This document shows positions 32,346-43,739 of a stretch of DNA of 55,909 nucleotides, one piece after another. The position numbers and the translations under genes were made by a program. The stretch spans positions 8,756 through 64,664 of the forward strand of contig NW_022985471.1 of NCBI RefSeq assembly GCF_010093595.1, in the 5' to 3' direction. Under the pieces are notes generated by a model, which saw only the letters and a list, made by a program, of their open reading frames with translations, made no database searches and was not told the DNA's origin. How positions within the stretch are numbered: position 1 is the stretch's first letter; each line of letters begins with the position of its first letter. The DNA comes from Mytilinidion resinicola. Its lineage: Eukaryota > Ascomycota > Dothideomycetes > Mytilinidiales > Mytilinidiaceae.

Positions 32346-35235
32346 CTAGGCATCACACCCGTTTTGGCCGACCGTCATTATTACCGCACTACACCCAGAG
32401 CTTGCAATTGCACAGTTCGTTGGCGTACATGTGCATTCTGTTTCATCCTCGACGCTGACACTTGTTAGCGTGGTCCTTGTTGGTGCTAGTAGTTGAAGAC
32501 TTACTAGGGGGCACAGCTGTAAGCTGGGGCTGGAGGTGTCGAGGAGGGCGAAGATGTTGGGGAAGGCTCGGGTGTGGATGAGGGACTGAGTGCTGACGAA
32601 GACTCGAACGTGGATGAAGTATAGAGCGGCGATAAAGGCTCAAGCTTTGTCGACTGCGGATTACCCGTCGTTAATGGCTCGGCTATCGTTGGAGCTGAGC
32701 CTGAACCCGTAACAGTCAACAGCGTCGTCGAAACGCCGGTGATGCTAGACGTGGATCCCGGAGCTGATACAGACCCAGAAACGGAATAACTGCGAATGGA
32801 TAAAGGACAAGAGCCGCCATCTTCTCGCTTGAGCAATTCGCCATACTCTTTCCAGTCATCCTCATCCATCTCCATGGCCTGAGGCATTTCAAGTGCTCGC
32901 TTTATTTTGCTATTAGCCACTGGACCGGGCAGTGGACCAGGGGATGGAGCAGGCGGTGGCGGTGGCGGTAGTTGATTTTGCAGTGCATTCCAAGAATCCC
33001 GATACCGATACATCGGATTGTCTTCGAACCATATCTACTCGGATAGAAGTACAATTAGCACTAGCTCTTTTTAAGAAAAAGTGGGTATTACCTCAAGTCG
33101 AGCGATCTGACCCAAACAGCCCCCTGGCACCGCCGGCGGTACCCAAACTTGTACGTTGTCATATTGTACAAGGACCTTACCCCAGGGGTGGATCCATGTG
33201 TTAGGCCGGCCAAGTAATCCAGGGTCTCGCGCTCGGGGAATGTACGAAATTCTGTTGGTGAATTAGAATCTCGTCTACACAGTAATTGCGGGTGGGACAG
33301 GACATACATTAGTTCGCCTTGTCTTCCGAGAATATTGTGCAATGCGTCTCTAATCTTTCCAATTTCATACGGGAATTCCAAATCATCGGGTGCCGGGTTA
33401 TTTACGTCACGCCGATTTGACGTGAAAATGAAGGCACGTACTTTGTTAGCTGGGGTGTTTTCAAAGTCTCCACCAGGGCCCGTAAAGGCGGATATTCCTT
33501 GCTGAATACCTGCACCGCCGGTGTTTATTGCATCAAGAACTTGCGTTTGGAATAGGATAGGCTCCATAAAAGAGGGGCCTTCCCAGAGGTGTGACATCCA
33601 TATTCGTCTTCGAGAAACGACAACGACAGATGTGCAGCCGAAAAGATTGACCACCGCCCAGCTATCTGGGACGTTGTTGAGAGGGCGTGTGATAGCGGTT
33701 GAAAGCATACCGGAGCCGGGAGGGCCACCGAGAGGCACTTTAGTTGCGCGGACGACTGACCACCGCATCCATGAATCTACGTCACCGTTCCAACGGGTGG
33801 GATCATGAGGATCAAAAAGAGCGCGTTTGGAGATTGCGCGGGTGGAGCTGGTTTCTTTTGGTTGAAGACCACGCACTGCGAGCGTCTCAGCTGCGGCTAG
33901 TGTTGCGGCTGGAAGGTATTGTTGGCCGTTGGTGGCTGTCAGAAGGCCTGAAAGGGTAATGTCCGTAGGCCCTGGGTCGTTGTAGATTGCGCACACTGGG
34001 TTATCGGGTGAGCAGATAAAGGCTGAAGAGGTGGATGTTACAGTAGACACTGATGTCACTCCGGTAGCACTGCATGCTGTGATAGGTGATCCACAAACTG
34101 TTCCGCATGCTGGAGCCCCATCTGACCTTCTCTTCGGCCCACCTGCGGTTGTGATTGCTGTTACTGTGCAAGCAGCTTGACAGTTGCTTACGGTCATCAA
34201 GCTACATGATGACGACGACGACGATGAGGAGGAGGAGGAGGAGGAGGAGGAGGAGGAGGATGGCGACGACGTCGACGGCTGAGAAGAGGTCTGCTGATCA
34301 GAGGCTAAGCTAGACGGCTCTGTATCATCGTTGGGGTTAACGTCGTTTAAGGCATCAATCATTGGTTTCAAGTCGTCCGTCAGTGTGTTCACCGTGCCCT
34401 CGTCTCCTTTAACAATGCTGTCTTTCAGCTTGTTCGTATTGTCAATGATGCAGGTAACCAGATTGAATACGCTTTTAAACAAGCCGCTAAGGAATGTCCG
34501 CTTGTTGAGTGAGCGCGCCTTAGAGCCTTTTTGACAGGGCTGTAATGGATCCGTAGGCTTCGGTAGGTTCTCCAAGAAGTCGGATGCCTTGGGAAGGATG
34601 CTGTTAAGCTCAACTGTAGCTGCAGTAACCTTTGGGAGCTGAGGGTTGTCGATCCATTGTTGGACAATCGGAAACATGCCTCCTATCAAGATCGAGAGGT
34701 GTGAAGCGCTAGTTTGAATCTCAGTACCTGCGATGTTGAGGACCGTGGTGGCAGCCGCGAGAGTAATTCCAGGTGGAAGAAGAACGACATTTGAACTAGA
34801 CGAAATTGCCGTAATGAGTTTGGTGCTTGACTCAGTGCTTGGCCCAGTGCTTGATTCAGTGCTTGATACAGTGCTCGATACAGAGATTACTTCGGCGCTC
34901 GATCCGCTATTCCATATGGTACTGGATACGGAGTTTAGCTCGCTGCTTGAAGGTGTGACGGAAGGGAAGGTAGGCGTGATCTGGCCTGAATTGGACGAAT
35001 ATGGTTTGCTTTCGCTCGAGATAAAAGTCGACTCTATGGACGAGCTGACTGGCAAAGAGCTAAGAGTAGATCCAACCCCTGTTCCTCCGAGCGTCGCTGT
35101 ACTGTTTATAGGAATGGGAAATGGAGGGGATGTCTCCGGCGGCCCGAGCGCTCCGTTGGTGGAAGATATGGCTCCAGTTCCGCCTGAAGTGCCGAAACAA
35201 GCACTGAAGAGGTTTGCAGTAGGACGAACAAACAT
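32346..35235 (-). CDS. Large Ser/Thr-rich, probably secreted protein of unknown family
   Basis: Four exons: 35235-33308, 33251-33092, 33034-32505 and 32460-32346. Junctions are GTATGT/AACAG, GTAATA/GAGTAG and GTAAGT/ACAAG, and the total is 910 aa. The N-terminal 140 residues are Ser/Thr-rich and a poly-Ser tract follows near residue 330. Then comes a conserved-looking globular part with SWAVVNLFGCTSVVVVSRRR and MSHLWEGPSF, followed by RAFIFTSNRRDVNNPAP. A Pro-rich linker follows, and the C-terminus has CTCTPTNC and SSGCSAV. I have the impression of a fungal extracellular family but cannot name it. A good signal peptide (MAMSELLKCLFVLL...) starts at 35258 in a different frame, so either the true start is missed or there is a frameshift near the 5' end. 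Function unknown. Confidence 0.6.
34208..34261. repeat. GAG/GAC microsatellite encoding poly-Ser
   Basis: About 18 triplets of GAC/GAT/GAG on the plus strand. They encode the poly-serine tract of the minus-strand protein and are likely to vary in length. Confidence 0.9.
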
Positions 35236-36129
35236 TTCAGCAATTCAGACATTGCCATGGCTTGATGGATTTGGAAAGAAACGAAAACTCAGCATATGAA
35301 GAGTCTAAAGCATGCGTATCGAGAGGCATAGCTGGGGTGTGATGCTACATATATAGCTACAAGACAGAACGGAAGACGTGTTATCGAGACATAGCAACGT
35401 GTTATTGCTGTAATTCCTGTTTCATTCTGCATGCAAAGAATTCAGGGGTTCACATCCTCGACTCTGGAAGAAGTGCAAGGGGCGTAATTCAGAATGTTTC
35501 GTACTGAGAACATTGTGATGGCGTTGGAGATTGATGCTAGGAAGGATGGACGTGGCAGTGGCACAGGCTGAGAGGGAGCTACTTTCATGGATATATGTAT
35601 TCTCATGGTAGCCTACCAGCTCAAATGACTTACGTAGAAAGCAGGAAGCCCACAGAGATGAATGTCATCGAGTATGAAAGTTGGTGATTTGAACACCTTG
35701 GACGTCTTTGCCATCTGCTATTCGGAAAGAGCGTGAAGGTCATTGTCTGGATGTGCGAGAGCGGGCGCGAAATGCATACGTCGCAATAACTTCTGCCTGT
35801 ATAGCCCTGCATCCTTCGTTTCCATGATCGAGATCAAGGACATATTTCGGCAGGATATTTTTGGCACGGGTTTCGCCCACCAAAAGCTACTGTGCCCCCA
35901 ACAACGCCATGCTCTATCTGGGACGATCGTGGCGGAGTGCGTGTTCTAGCCAACTAGCAGGATATGGCGTTGCCACCCGATAGCTAGCGGCGGCGAGGGT
36001 GAGGTCCAATGTGGGTGGTAAACAAAAGAGTGATTTTGATTGTGTTGAAGTGCGTGGTGTAGGAGCTAACTTGCTAGCTGTGCGAAGGAAGGATAGTTAT
36101 ATTTTCTACGAGGTGCTGAGTAATATAAG
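35236..36129. other. Intergenic, no gene seen
   Basis: Upstream flank of the Ser/Thr-rich protein gene, including an alternative ATG at 35258 in another frame with a signal-peptide-like start. Nothing else recognised. Confidence 0.4.
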
Positions 36130-36270
36130 CCGCTAGAGAGGAAGGGCCAAGAAGGAGACCGTGCCGTAGCAGGTGCCATCAACGGACTGTGGTAATGCCA
36201 AACCGACTCGGCTAGCTCCACTAGACTATGTGTCGCCCATGTAATTAGTATAGCGATAGAGCCTAGTTAG
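36130..36270 (-). repeat. Dispersed repeat, inverted partner of 11780-11915
   Basis: The reverse complement shares TATCGCTATACT, GGGCGACACATAGTC, AGTGGAGCT and GTTGATGGCAC with 11780-11915, in the same order. Copies are diverged. Ends are not defined and no coding content is seen. Confidence 0.55.
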
Positions 36271-36680
36271 TTAGCCTACACGCACTTACTTTGTAGTGTG
36301 TATACAAAGTGCGTGGCTATAGTTCCTCATCCGATGCATCACTCAATCACGTTCATCGTTGTTGAACACCACCCTGAAGTCGCGAGACAACTCCCCGCCA
36401 AACACGTGTGCCGTTAGTGAAGCAGGCGTTGTTTGTGAGGCGAGCGCCATCAGGTGAGGCGGGTGCCATCAGTGAGGCGAGGACGAGGCAACCACACCTA
36501 TCCAAGGTGCCTTGCTGTGCCGCAGCAATGCTGCCATCTGTTTGAAACGATCGCATTTCACCCAGTTGAACACGGTTGCATTTACTTTAGAGAAATTTCA
36601 TCTCGTCGAGGATGAACCAGCGACACCGCCAAACTGCCTAATCAAAGTCTGTTCACTCAACTTTTGCAATCCCGGCAGCC
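36271..36680. other. Upstream region of the ankyrin gene
   Basis: About 400 bp. It includes a near-duplicated GTGAGGCG..GTGCCATCA motif around 36435-36480. No gene seen. Confidence 0.4.
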
Positions 36681-37579
36681 ATGGAAAGGCGCCCATCGCC
36701 GCCTCCGGATCTCGAACCCAGCGCAACTACTGCTTATCCCCCCGACGACAACGATCCATTGCTCGGCCCTTTTTTTGCGGCCTGCCAAACGGGCAATGTC
36801 GAGCTGGCTGTGCAGCTCGCACGATACCGTGACCCTCGCGACAACTTGCTTACATGGGGCCTTAACAAGGCGCTTGAAGCAGGGCATCTTGACGTCGCCC
36901 ATGGCCTCCTTGAACTTGGAGTCAAGTGGGATGCTCACACGATATATCCTGCAGTGACGTCGCTTGAAACCATCAAACTCCTAGTCGAGTTCGGGTTCAA
37001 GGTGAACGACCCACTACCCGACGGCGAAGTTATTCTTCCGTGAGAGCGTGCCATACCCCTCCTATCATTTTCATCGTACTAACCCCGTTCCGCATCCCTA
37101 GTATGATTGTCGCGCGCAACGACTTCGCCTTCGTCCGCTACCTCCTCTCGCAAGGCGCAGACCCTAATCTCGGCCCGCCACTGTGTCCACAAGAGAGCAT
37201 CTCATGGAAAATCCGGCCAGTTTCCGACTCGGGCGAAGCGCTGAATTACGCGGCTGTCTGCTCGACCCCTGAAATGATCGAGCTGCTCCTTTCTCACGGT
37301 GCGGTCCTCGCGAATGCGGTCCCCCTTCACTTCGCGGCGCAAGGGAGTAAGAATGCTGCCCCCGGGGCTACGATTCCCATGATGGAGTATTTGCTTGGGC
37401 CGGGGCTTGATGTTAATGCGATGGATCTTGAGATCAGAGGGGGGATGGGGCAGTATGGGACGCCGCTGCATTGTGCGATTAGGACGAAGAGAGATGAGGA
37501 GGCGAAGTGGTTGGTGGAGAAAGGGGCGGACCGCAAGGCCAAGCTGCCTCCCTTTGCTAAGTATAGAATGAGCTGGTAA
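36681..37579 (+). CDS. Ankyrin-repeat protein
   Basis: Exons are 36681-37039 and 37102-37579 (intron GTGAGA...CCCTAG), giving 278 aa. Ankyrin units are recognisable: FFAACQTGNVELAVQLA; NKALEAGHLDVAHGLLELGV; VTSLETIKLLVEFGFKVND; RNDFAFVRYLLSQGADPN; YAAVCSTPEMIELLLSHGA; and TPLHCAIRTKRDEEAKWLVEKGA. The whole protein is essentially repeats, so it is a binding scaffold with unknown partner. The stop codon overlaps a perfect GTAAGT donor (ATG AGC TGG TAA GT), so a further exon cannot be excluded. Confidence 0.8.
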
Positions 37580-39429
37580 GTATTTAGTCTAAAGCAGAGG
37601 ACTAAATATTTTGAAGTGGATACCAGAAGGGGTGTTTGAATCTCTGGCGAACTGAAGGTGGCTAAAGCTGCCAAGGCGGTGTGCTCTCCCCTCGAAATTA
37701 TGCCCATGTTGCTAGCCTTTTGCAATTTGCCTCGATGAAGCTGGATATTTGAATAATTTGATGACTGTATGTGTTCTTAGACAATCCGCAATTACCCGCT
37801 ATCTATGAAGATACTTGCTCAACCTCATTATTTGCTTCACCCATGAGTAAAACGTAGGAAGATTGTCTCAACCTACTACGCTGTGATCTGCAAAAAGTCC
37901 ACCATCTGCCCAGCTGCACCTGCTTCACTATTTGCATCCCTTGATATCATTTGATAGCACTTTAACGCCAGCGATGTCCACTTCTACAACGTGAATGGCT
38001 GCTCCATCTACAAAGCAGCCACAGATCCATGTCCGCTATCAATTACTCCAAAGCCATCAACCAGAGTCTCCAATAACACGCGAGGGATGCCAGATTTACA
38101 GAAATCTGACCCAACACATCCTCAGCACGCTATGTCCAAAACCCTGTCGCGTTCCCAACCCTCTTCATATCTAAGTTTAGAGCAGAAATATGCCATTCTC
38201 TAGTAAAGCACTCGAGCGCGTACTGTAAGAGTTCTGTGTCGAGATCTGAATTATGTAGTTAAGTGAAATTTTGGTGGTTTCTTGGGTATGTGGATTTCAG
38301 GTTGGCAGAAGGAGTTGGAATGCAAAATAACGCTGGAGCACGCCCATCCTTTTCGGCAATCAGTGCCTCGCTTATCTTTTTCGCGCTACGCCTAATTTGG
38401 CAAGTAATCTCAACGTCCACTATAAAAGGCCCCTCTTCGCCGTCATTTTCTCTCCCTCTCCTCATCCTTTTCTCTCTACTCTTATTCACCCATCCGCAAC
38501 GCCTCTGCACAGCCCTTTTCCCCCACTCAATCATCCTGCATGAGGCATTTTTTTCAAACCTAGTTATCCGCTCAGTAGAGTTGGACTGGGTTGCTAAGGC
38601 TTTGATACTCCATCGATACTATCGTATCGCTCCTGTACAGACTGGCCATCTCGGAGTAGTGGTACTCCAGCCATAGCGGCTGGGCAAGAAGATACTTTGC
38701 AGCTGCTCCTTAGAACCTGTGTAGCTCCTTCAATTACGTCTTGTTATTCAACCGACTTGCCTTTTGCCGTGTAGAATACGTAGTGAACACAATTTTTTAA
38801 TTCTGTCTGCCTGTCCGAGCGAGCTAGGGTCTTCTCGCCGACCGCAAACTATGACAGAAATGCCAGCTACACGGAGGAGCACTCGACTGAGGACAGCTCG
38901 TAAGCTCAAGGGTTGGATTTCCTATGATATGGATCCATTTGGGACAAATGGCTGTGTAGGAGAGAGGTACTATCATAGCACCATCACTGACGTAGTGTAG
39001 GGGAATTCATACACATTGATCTAATGCATGCTCTACCGTAACCTTTCAGTACTCTTTAATAAATGAATACAAAATATTGGCCACTGGAGAAGACAGAAGT
39101 GGTACCGGAAGTGAAGAGCAGTATGTGAACGACTTCACGTCCTACAAGCTTAATAGCATATAGTACTTTAGTGGATTCAACTTCGTACGGCGTACTCAGA
39201 TATATACAAAGATTTTCCCTCAGATACAGAAGCTCTGGCTGCTTTGCTCTATACTCGATTGTACGGAGAGGTCTACTGTCAGCGAGTCACGTGGCACCGA
39301 GAGATCCAGGAACTCTGCAACTCCAGAGTTTGATCAAGCATCAGCCCCTAAACAGAGCTGAATTCTCAACATCACGACGGCTCTCGTAGCTTGTTTCTAC
39401 CCGCCCACTGTCTCGTGGATAGTTGCCTC
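37580..39429. other. Intergenic, 1.85 kb, no supported gene
   Basis: A TATAAAAGGCCCC box near 38420 with a pyrimidine-rich stretch downstream looks like a promoter. No convincing coding region follows; the open frame 38263-38676 spans the TATA box itself and is probably chance. A 50-codon frame at 38850-39000 (MTEMPATRRSTRLRTAR) has no recognised family. Confidence 0.4.
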
Positions 39430-40005
39430 CTAGAGGTGCGTTAGGGGGTCTCCTCCGGTAGGTGTAGGTGGCGGCAGAACTGTCGATTAACCAACGAAAT
39501 TGGCGGTTGGCTGAGATTGACTAATTAGGAAGCAACCATTTCACTGAATACTAGATAGAAGAAATACAAACTAACTAATATAAGCGCTCTGATTGGTTGG
39601 GAAATTGGCTTAATTGTCCACATTAGGTCTGAAATATAGCCCTCAACACCAACTTTCTAGCCTTCCCAACTCCCCACATTCTACTCCCTTTTTATAGCCC
39701 CTTTACTATATTGTATATAGTAACAAGAGATAGGCTATAGTAAATAGACAGGTACAGGAGTTAAAAATCCTGTTAAGCAGGTGTAGGAAAGGGGTAGGAC
39801 GCAGGAGGCGGAAAGGCTGGAAATCTTGCTGCTGAGGACCATATTTCATCACCTGGCCAACTGTGCCAGCCAGCCAATCCAATATTGGGCCAATTAGTCC
39901 AACCAATTTACACATGCAACTAAGCCGTCAGTCCAACCAACCGAGAGGTGTGAGTTGGTTGAATTGGTTGATCGACAGCTCTGCCTGGCGGAGAGTTAGG
40001 CCTCT
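39430..40005. mobile_element. Possible TIR element, about 575 bp, degenerate
   Basis: GGCAGAACTGTCGATTAACC near 39475 and the reverse complement of sequence ending near 39990 (CTGTCGATCAACCAA) form inverted arms of about 25 bp with few mismatches. Weaker similarity continues outward (TAGAGG, CTCTCCG). The interior is AT-rich with many CCAACC/GGTTGG words. No TSD or ORF is identified, so this is tentative. Confidence 0.35.
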
Positions 40006-40435
40006 AAGTGGGTGGCTTAATTCGAAGGCTCTGCAGCCTCATTGACATCGACGCCTAAGATCAAGAGGTACGCCTACAGGCATGCACGGCCTACGGAGGC
40101 CTCCGGGCCGCAGGTAACGAAGTCATTTTATCCACACTGTGTTTCGTGCGTGGAGCCGTATCTCAATCAGCCTATCTGGGCTCAGCCCCCACGAGAGAGC
40201 GAGCAAATAGACTTTCGTTTTGCGCCTCGATACAACCTGCATTATCACGCGGCACATGTCTCACCCAGTAACTCAGCCCCCCAGCCACTCGGCGCGTAGC
40301 CTGCTCAGCAGTATCTCTGAAGCGCGGCGATAAACCCTGACCGCCCCCCTAAAGTTGAACTGGCTTTGGATTCGGCCTAGCCTTCATCTGTTACTACCAT
40401 CAGAAGCAACCTTTCGATATCATTCCTAGTAACTC
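40006..40435. other. Upstream region of the Cys-rich membrane protein gene
   Basis: About 430 bp. No recognised gene; the open frame 40042-40299 has no known features. Confidence 0.4.
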
Positions 40436-41541
40436 ATGATCAGTATTTATCCCTATACTAGGATAGTACGTTCAACCTACCATCCCTTGCCTCATACTGC
40501 GCGCACCATCGTTGCCTTTATCACACTCATCTGTTCCGTTGCACACTACGCACATGGCGCTGCTGGTCCAACCCTTAGCATTGAGAGCCTACCAGCTTTC
40601 ACCACTCAACGCCCTTGCCTGAAGGATTGCCTATCCTGTGTCGACTGTGGCGGAAACTTCAGATTTGACGAAGGCGACCTCGGCGAACAACTGGGTTGTG
40701 AGGGACCTCCGTTCCTTGATAACTGCTTCTGTCGAGCCGACCCGGTAGACTCTGCAAGCTCAAAGATCAAGTCCTGCACGTCAGAAAACTGTAGTGGGAA
40801 CACTGTTGATATGTCTCTGGGCTTCTCTATTTACGACGCGTACTGCTCTGTCACGCCGACCTCAACCCTTTCAGCGACACAGACTCCGGAAAGCACACCA
40901 GCAATCACGACTCTTCCAGCAATAACGACCAAAGTAATCGTAGAGACTGTGCTCAGCAGCTCAGCCACGGATACGTTCAGGTCTGGGATATCGCGTGAGT
41001 GCATTGTTGCGTGGTGCGCTGTGGCACTGTCGATGGTTGGCAGCCAGTTAGAATGCTCCTACGCACGTCTGTCTACGCGTCTCAGCTGTACAGGGTTCAC
41101 TTCTCAGCTGGACAGGGTTCACCTGTTGTTTTGTCACCGTTGCTGCCTGCAACCCCTGGTCTCTCTTCACTATATAGCCACTCATTAGCACCTCAATACA
41201 ACTCATGCTTTCCTCACTGATCCTTTGCCCTTCCTACGCCAGCTGCCAATGGTTGTATCGGCTCGTATTTGAGCTAGGCTAACCTCTTGACTCTGCCGGA
41301 TACCCCAGGCCCTGCTCCCGAAGCAAAATCTTCAATTGCAGAGGGTACATTCACGATATTCTCGACCGAGACGATCCCATCAAGCCAGACTGGAGGAGGT
41401 TCTGCAGGACACAAGGGTGGTCTATCTCAATCCGATCAGATTGCTCTTGGAGTCGGCCTGAGCGTTCCAGTGGCTGCATTACTTCTATCTTTGTTCACCT
41501 TTTTTTATTTGCGAAAGCATCGGCAGCCTGGGGCTGTTTAA
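40436..41541 (+). CDS. Cys-rich single-pass membrane protein, intron carries a solo LTR
   Basis: Exons are 40436-40994 and 41309-41541, giving 263 aa. The donor is GTGAGT at 40995, a GGCTAAC branch-like motif lies near 41277, and the acceptor is CCCCAG. A signal/hydrophobic start (RTIVAFITLICSVAHYAHG) precedes a Cys-rich domain (CLKDCLSCVDCGGNF, LGCEGPPFLDNCFCR, CTSENCSG). A Thr/Pro-rich stalk follows, then a TM helix (VGLSVPVAALLLSLFTFFYL) and a short basic tail. The layout resembles fungal wall-sensor-like or CFEM-like surface proteins, but the Cys spacing does not let me assign the family. The 314-bp intron is unusually long here because a 211-bp LTR plus a 5-bp duplication sits in it; without them it would be 98 bp. 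Confidence 0.78.
41038..41248 (+). mobile_element. Solo LTR, TG...CA family, 211 bp, TSD ATGGT
   Basis: It begins TGGCAGCC and ends CAGCTGCCA. ATGGT lies directly on each side (41033-41037 and 41249-41253). A TATA box (CTATATAGCC near 41170) is in the expected LTR position. Two copies of a unit ending CAGGGTTCAC stand in tandem near 41085-41122. Its first 95 bp are identical to the LTR at the left window edge, which suggests recent movement. Confidence 0.92.
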
Positions 41542-41914
41542 TAAATCAATATGAAGTTGTATCAATAAATAATACTAATGAAGTGTTGAGAAATGGGGTT
41601 TCAATCATGGCTCACCTTATAATCTCGGGTCACGTGAAGAAATTGCACGTGACCCAAAAGAACATTGCTCTTCATCTCGATTGAGTTAGAGTCTATTACG
41701 ATGCATTGTACTTAAGAACATACCTTGAACAATTCAATTATATTGATGACACGACCCTCCTTTGCATTCCATGCTTCAACAATATTAAAGTCCACTATAT
41801 CAAATCCCCGCCTCTTTCGGAAAGTCTACTGTAACCCCTAAATGGTTGGCTTGCATCGTCAAACTGAGTGTGTCTCCGCAGAACATACCACAATACTATA
41901 AACCAAGCAGTTAT
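41542..41914. other. Intergenic between convergent genes
   Basis: 3' flanks of the Cys-rich membrane protein and the alpha/beta hydrolase. It contains the palindrome at 41627-41655. No gene seen. Confidence 0.5.
41627..41655. promoter_or_regulatory. Inverted repeat with 10-bp arms (GGGTCACGTG)
   Basis: GGGTCACGTG and CACGTGACCC are separated by 9 bases. Each arm holds a CACGTG box. The repeat lies between two converging genes, so it could be a hairpin in a 3' UTR or a paired site for a bHLH-type regulator. Role inferred only. Confidence 0.45.
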
Positions 41915-42919
41915 TCAGGCATCCTCATTCAAGGTAACCTTCTGATGCAGCCATTCAAGACTCGCTACAGACACGTCGCCTGCAGACTCGTTGATCCAAG
42001 AAGAAATATAGTCCGCAACCCACAGAGGGTTCTCGTCACCCAGCCAATGACCTGTCTTAGGAACGACGACACAGGCCAAGACATTCTCTCCTATCGGCCC
42101 CCAAAACTGTTCGAGCAACTCCCTGCTGTGCAGACTAGCCTCACCGCCCATTGCCAGCATTCTCGGCTTGACTCTAACAGACTTGAACTCTTCCGTGTCT
42201 TCTAAGACGGACCCACTGAGGAACTCGACGGCAGACTCAAGACCGCTTGGCCTCTGCCACTCTTGAACGTATCTCCGGAAATGCTCCGGCTTAATTGCGC
42301 TCAATCCGCTGTAGGCCGCGCGCCAGAAATACCGGAGGAGGAACTGCTCTTCTCGTCCTCTGATAAGGAATACTGCCGCTTCAGGGACCGTGAAGAGCCC
42401 CAAGTGCCAGCTATCGAATAGCGTCTTGCCCTTGCTGGGTTGCTGAAAGACTTCAAGGCCGAACCCAGGAAGCGCGTATTCTGCGACAATGAGACTCTTC
42501 ACGAGGTCTGGATGTCTCTAGCGAGCAGCACGGCAGGTCCACATCCTTTGTCGTAGGAGAAGATGTGCATTTGCCAGATGCGAAGGAATTTGATGACAGT
42601 GTAGAGTGCATCGCTTGCTTTTTTGGAGGTGAGTGGTGCTGAGCTCCGATGAAAGGACTGGCCCATCCCTGGTAGGTCTGGAACAATGACTAAGAAACCC
42701 TTGCAGACGAGCGCAGGGGCTATAGTGTGGTACATGAGCTATCAATGTCAGTGGCTTTACCCTCCAGAGTGCGATGAAACATACCGAATGCTGAGGTACG
42801 CCATGAAGGAGTAAGGGTGGTGGACCACCCCCGTCGTAGCGTAGAAAGATGGTCCCATCTTCAACCTTGACCTGCTGGCAGGACCATTCTTCGAAGGGAG
42901 ATGCTTCGGAAGAAGACAT
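41915..42919 (-). pseudogene. Alpha/beta hydrolase (epoxide hydrolase/dehalogenase-like), one frameshift
   Basis: Exon 1 is 42919-42785 and exon 2 starts at 42738 (intron GTATGT...GATAG). Features: LLLHGVPQ (oxyanion HGxP), VPDLPGMGQS, a nucleophile region SYDKGCGPAVLLARD with Asp at the nucleophile place, and a late KTGHWLGDENP carrying the catalytic His. The reading frame breaks at about 42514: the first frame ends ARDIQTS-stop, while the family pattern ARDHPDLVKSL resumes one frame over. This is explained by loss of a single base. The second part then runs open to the stop at 41915 (about 195 aa). A sequencing or assembly error is possible. Such enzymes hydrolyse epoxides, haloacids or related small molecules. 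Confidence 0.78.
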
Positions 42920-43739
42920 GGTTGGCGAAGGATACAACACAAACACTGTGCAAGAGGGATAATATTACCACGGAGTGAGAAAACTGACGGTAATGAACCC
43001 TAAACTCTTTAGACACGTCAAATGAAGCTGGTGGTGTTGATGACGATGTTTAAATGGGAAAACAGCTGCACAAAAGCTCATATTTAAGCATCGCGTCGGA
43101 AAGCCCCTAAAGTCGACATGAGACACCTACGGATATACGGCTCAGGTTTACGTCCGATAGAATATGATTTGAAAGCGACAGCGTCAAATTGAATGACTAG
43201 GCCTCAAGTACGTGAAAGGCTTTGCTAGGGTTCCTATGTTTGCCCGTTTTAAGCTTAGACGAGATTGCCGAATTAGGAAGTGTTGCGACGTCATCGGACG
43301 TCAGCCGACGATTTTGCCCTACACGATAACTGATGAGCCAATCACAGTTGCATGGGCCGAAGTGCAGTCTCGAGTACGTTTGTGTACATTGACGTCGCTG
43401 ATTACCTCAGTTCGGCAGTAGATTGAACTCACATGCCGCTAGTATCTACTCTTAGAACTCTGGAGCTCCCGGGTATCCCTACACACGTTATATCGACCAA
43501 TCACATCCTCGGAAACACACGTGCGTGCAGTGTTGGGGGGGGGGGAGAGTGATATGAGAGACTGCTGCGTTGGCCAAACTCGTTAATGGCATGAACGTTC
43601 CGAAGCCACGTTATATTTGGATAATGACGAATGATAAGACCTGTGAAAAAACTAAGCACTTGACGGGTATGGCCGCTGGTGGATTTCGTTGTGTATGCGA
43701 AAGCATGCTGAGAGTTTGAAGAACTAGTCTGAATGCAAT
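42920..43739. other. Intergenic, no gene seen
   Basis: Promoter side of the hydrolase gene and 3' side of the regulator gene. A run of 11-12 G lies near 43533. Repeated GACGTC-type words occur near 43290-43305. No coding content. Confidence 0.45.

Noticed and set aside
35740..35950. 68-codon ORF between the Ser/Thr-rich protein and the ankyrin gene
   Set aside because: No family, no splice partners, and no coding signal beyond being open.
38263..38676. 137-codon hydrophobic ORF
   Set aside because: It runs across a TATAAAAGG box and a pyrimidine-rich promoter-like stretch and shows no family features.
41038..41248. Considered as a coding extension of the Cys-rich protein (the frame stays open to 41188)
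   Set aside because: The 5-bp target duplication, TG...CA ends and 95-bp identity to the left-edge copy show it is an LTR inside an intron.
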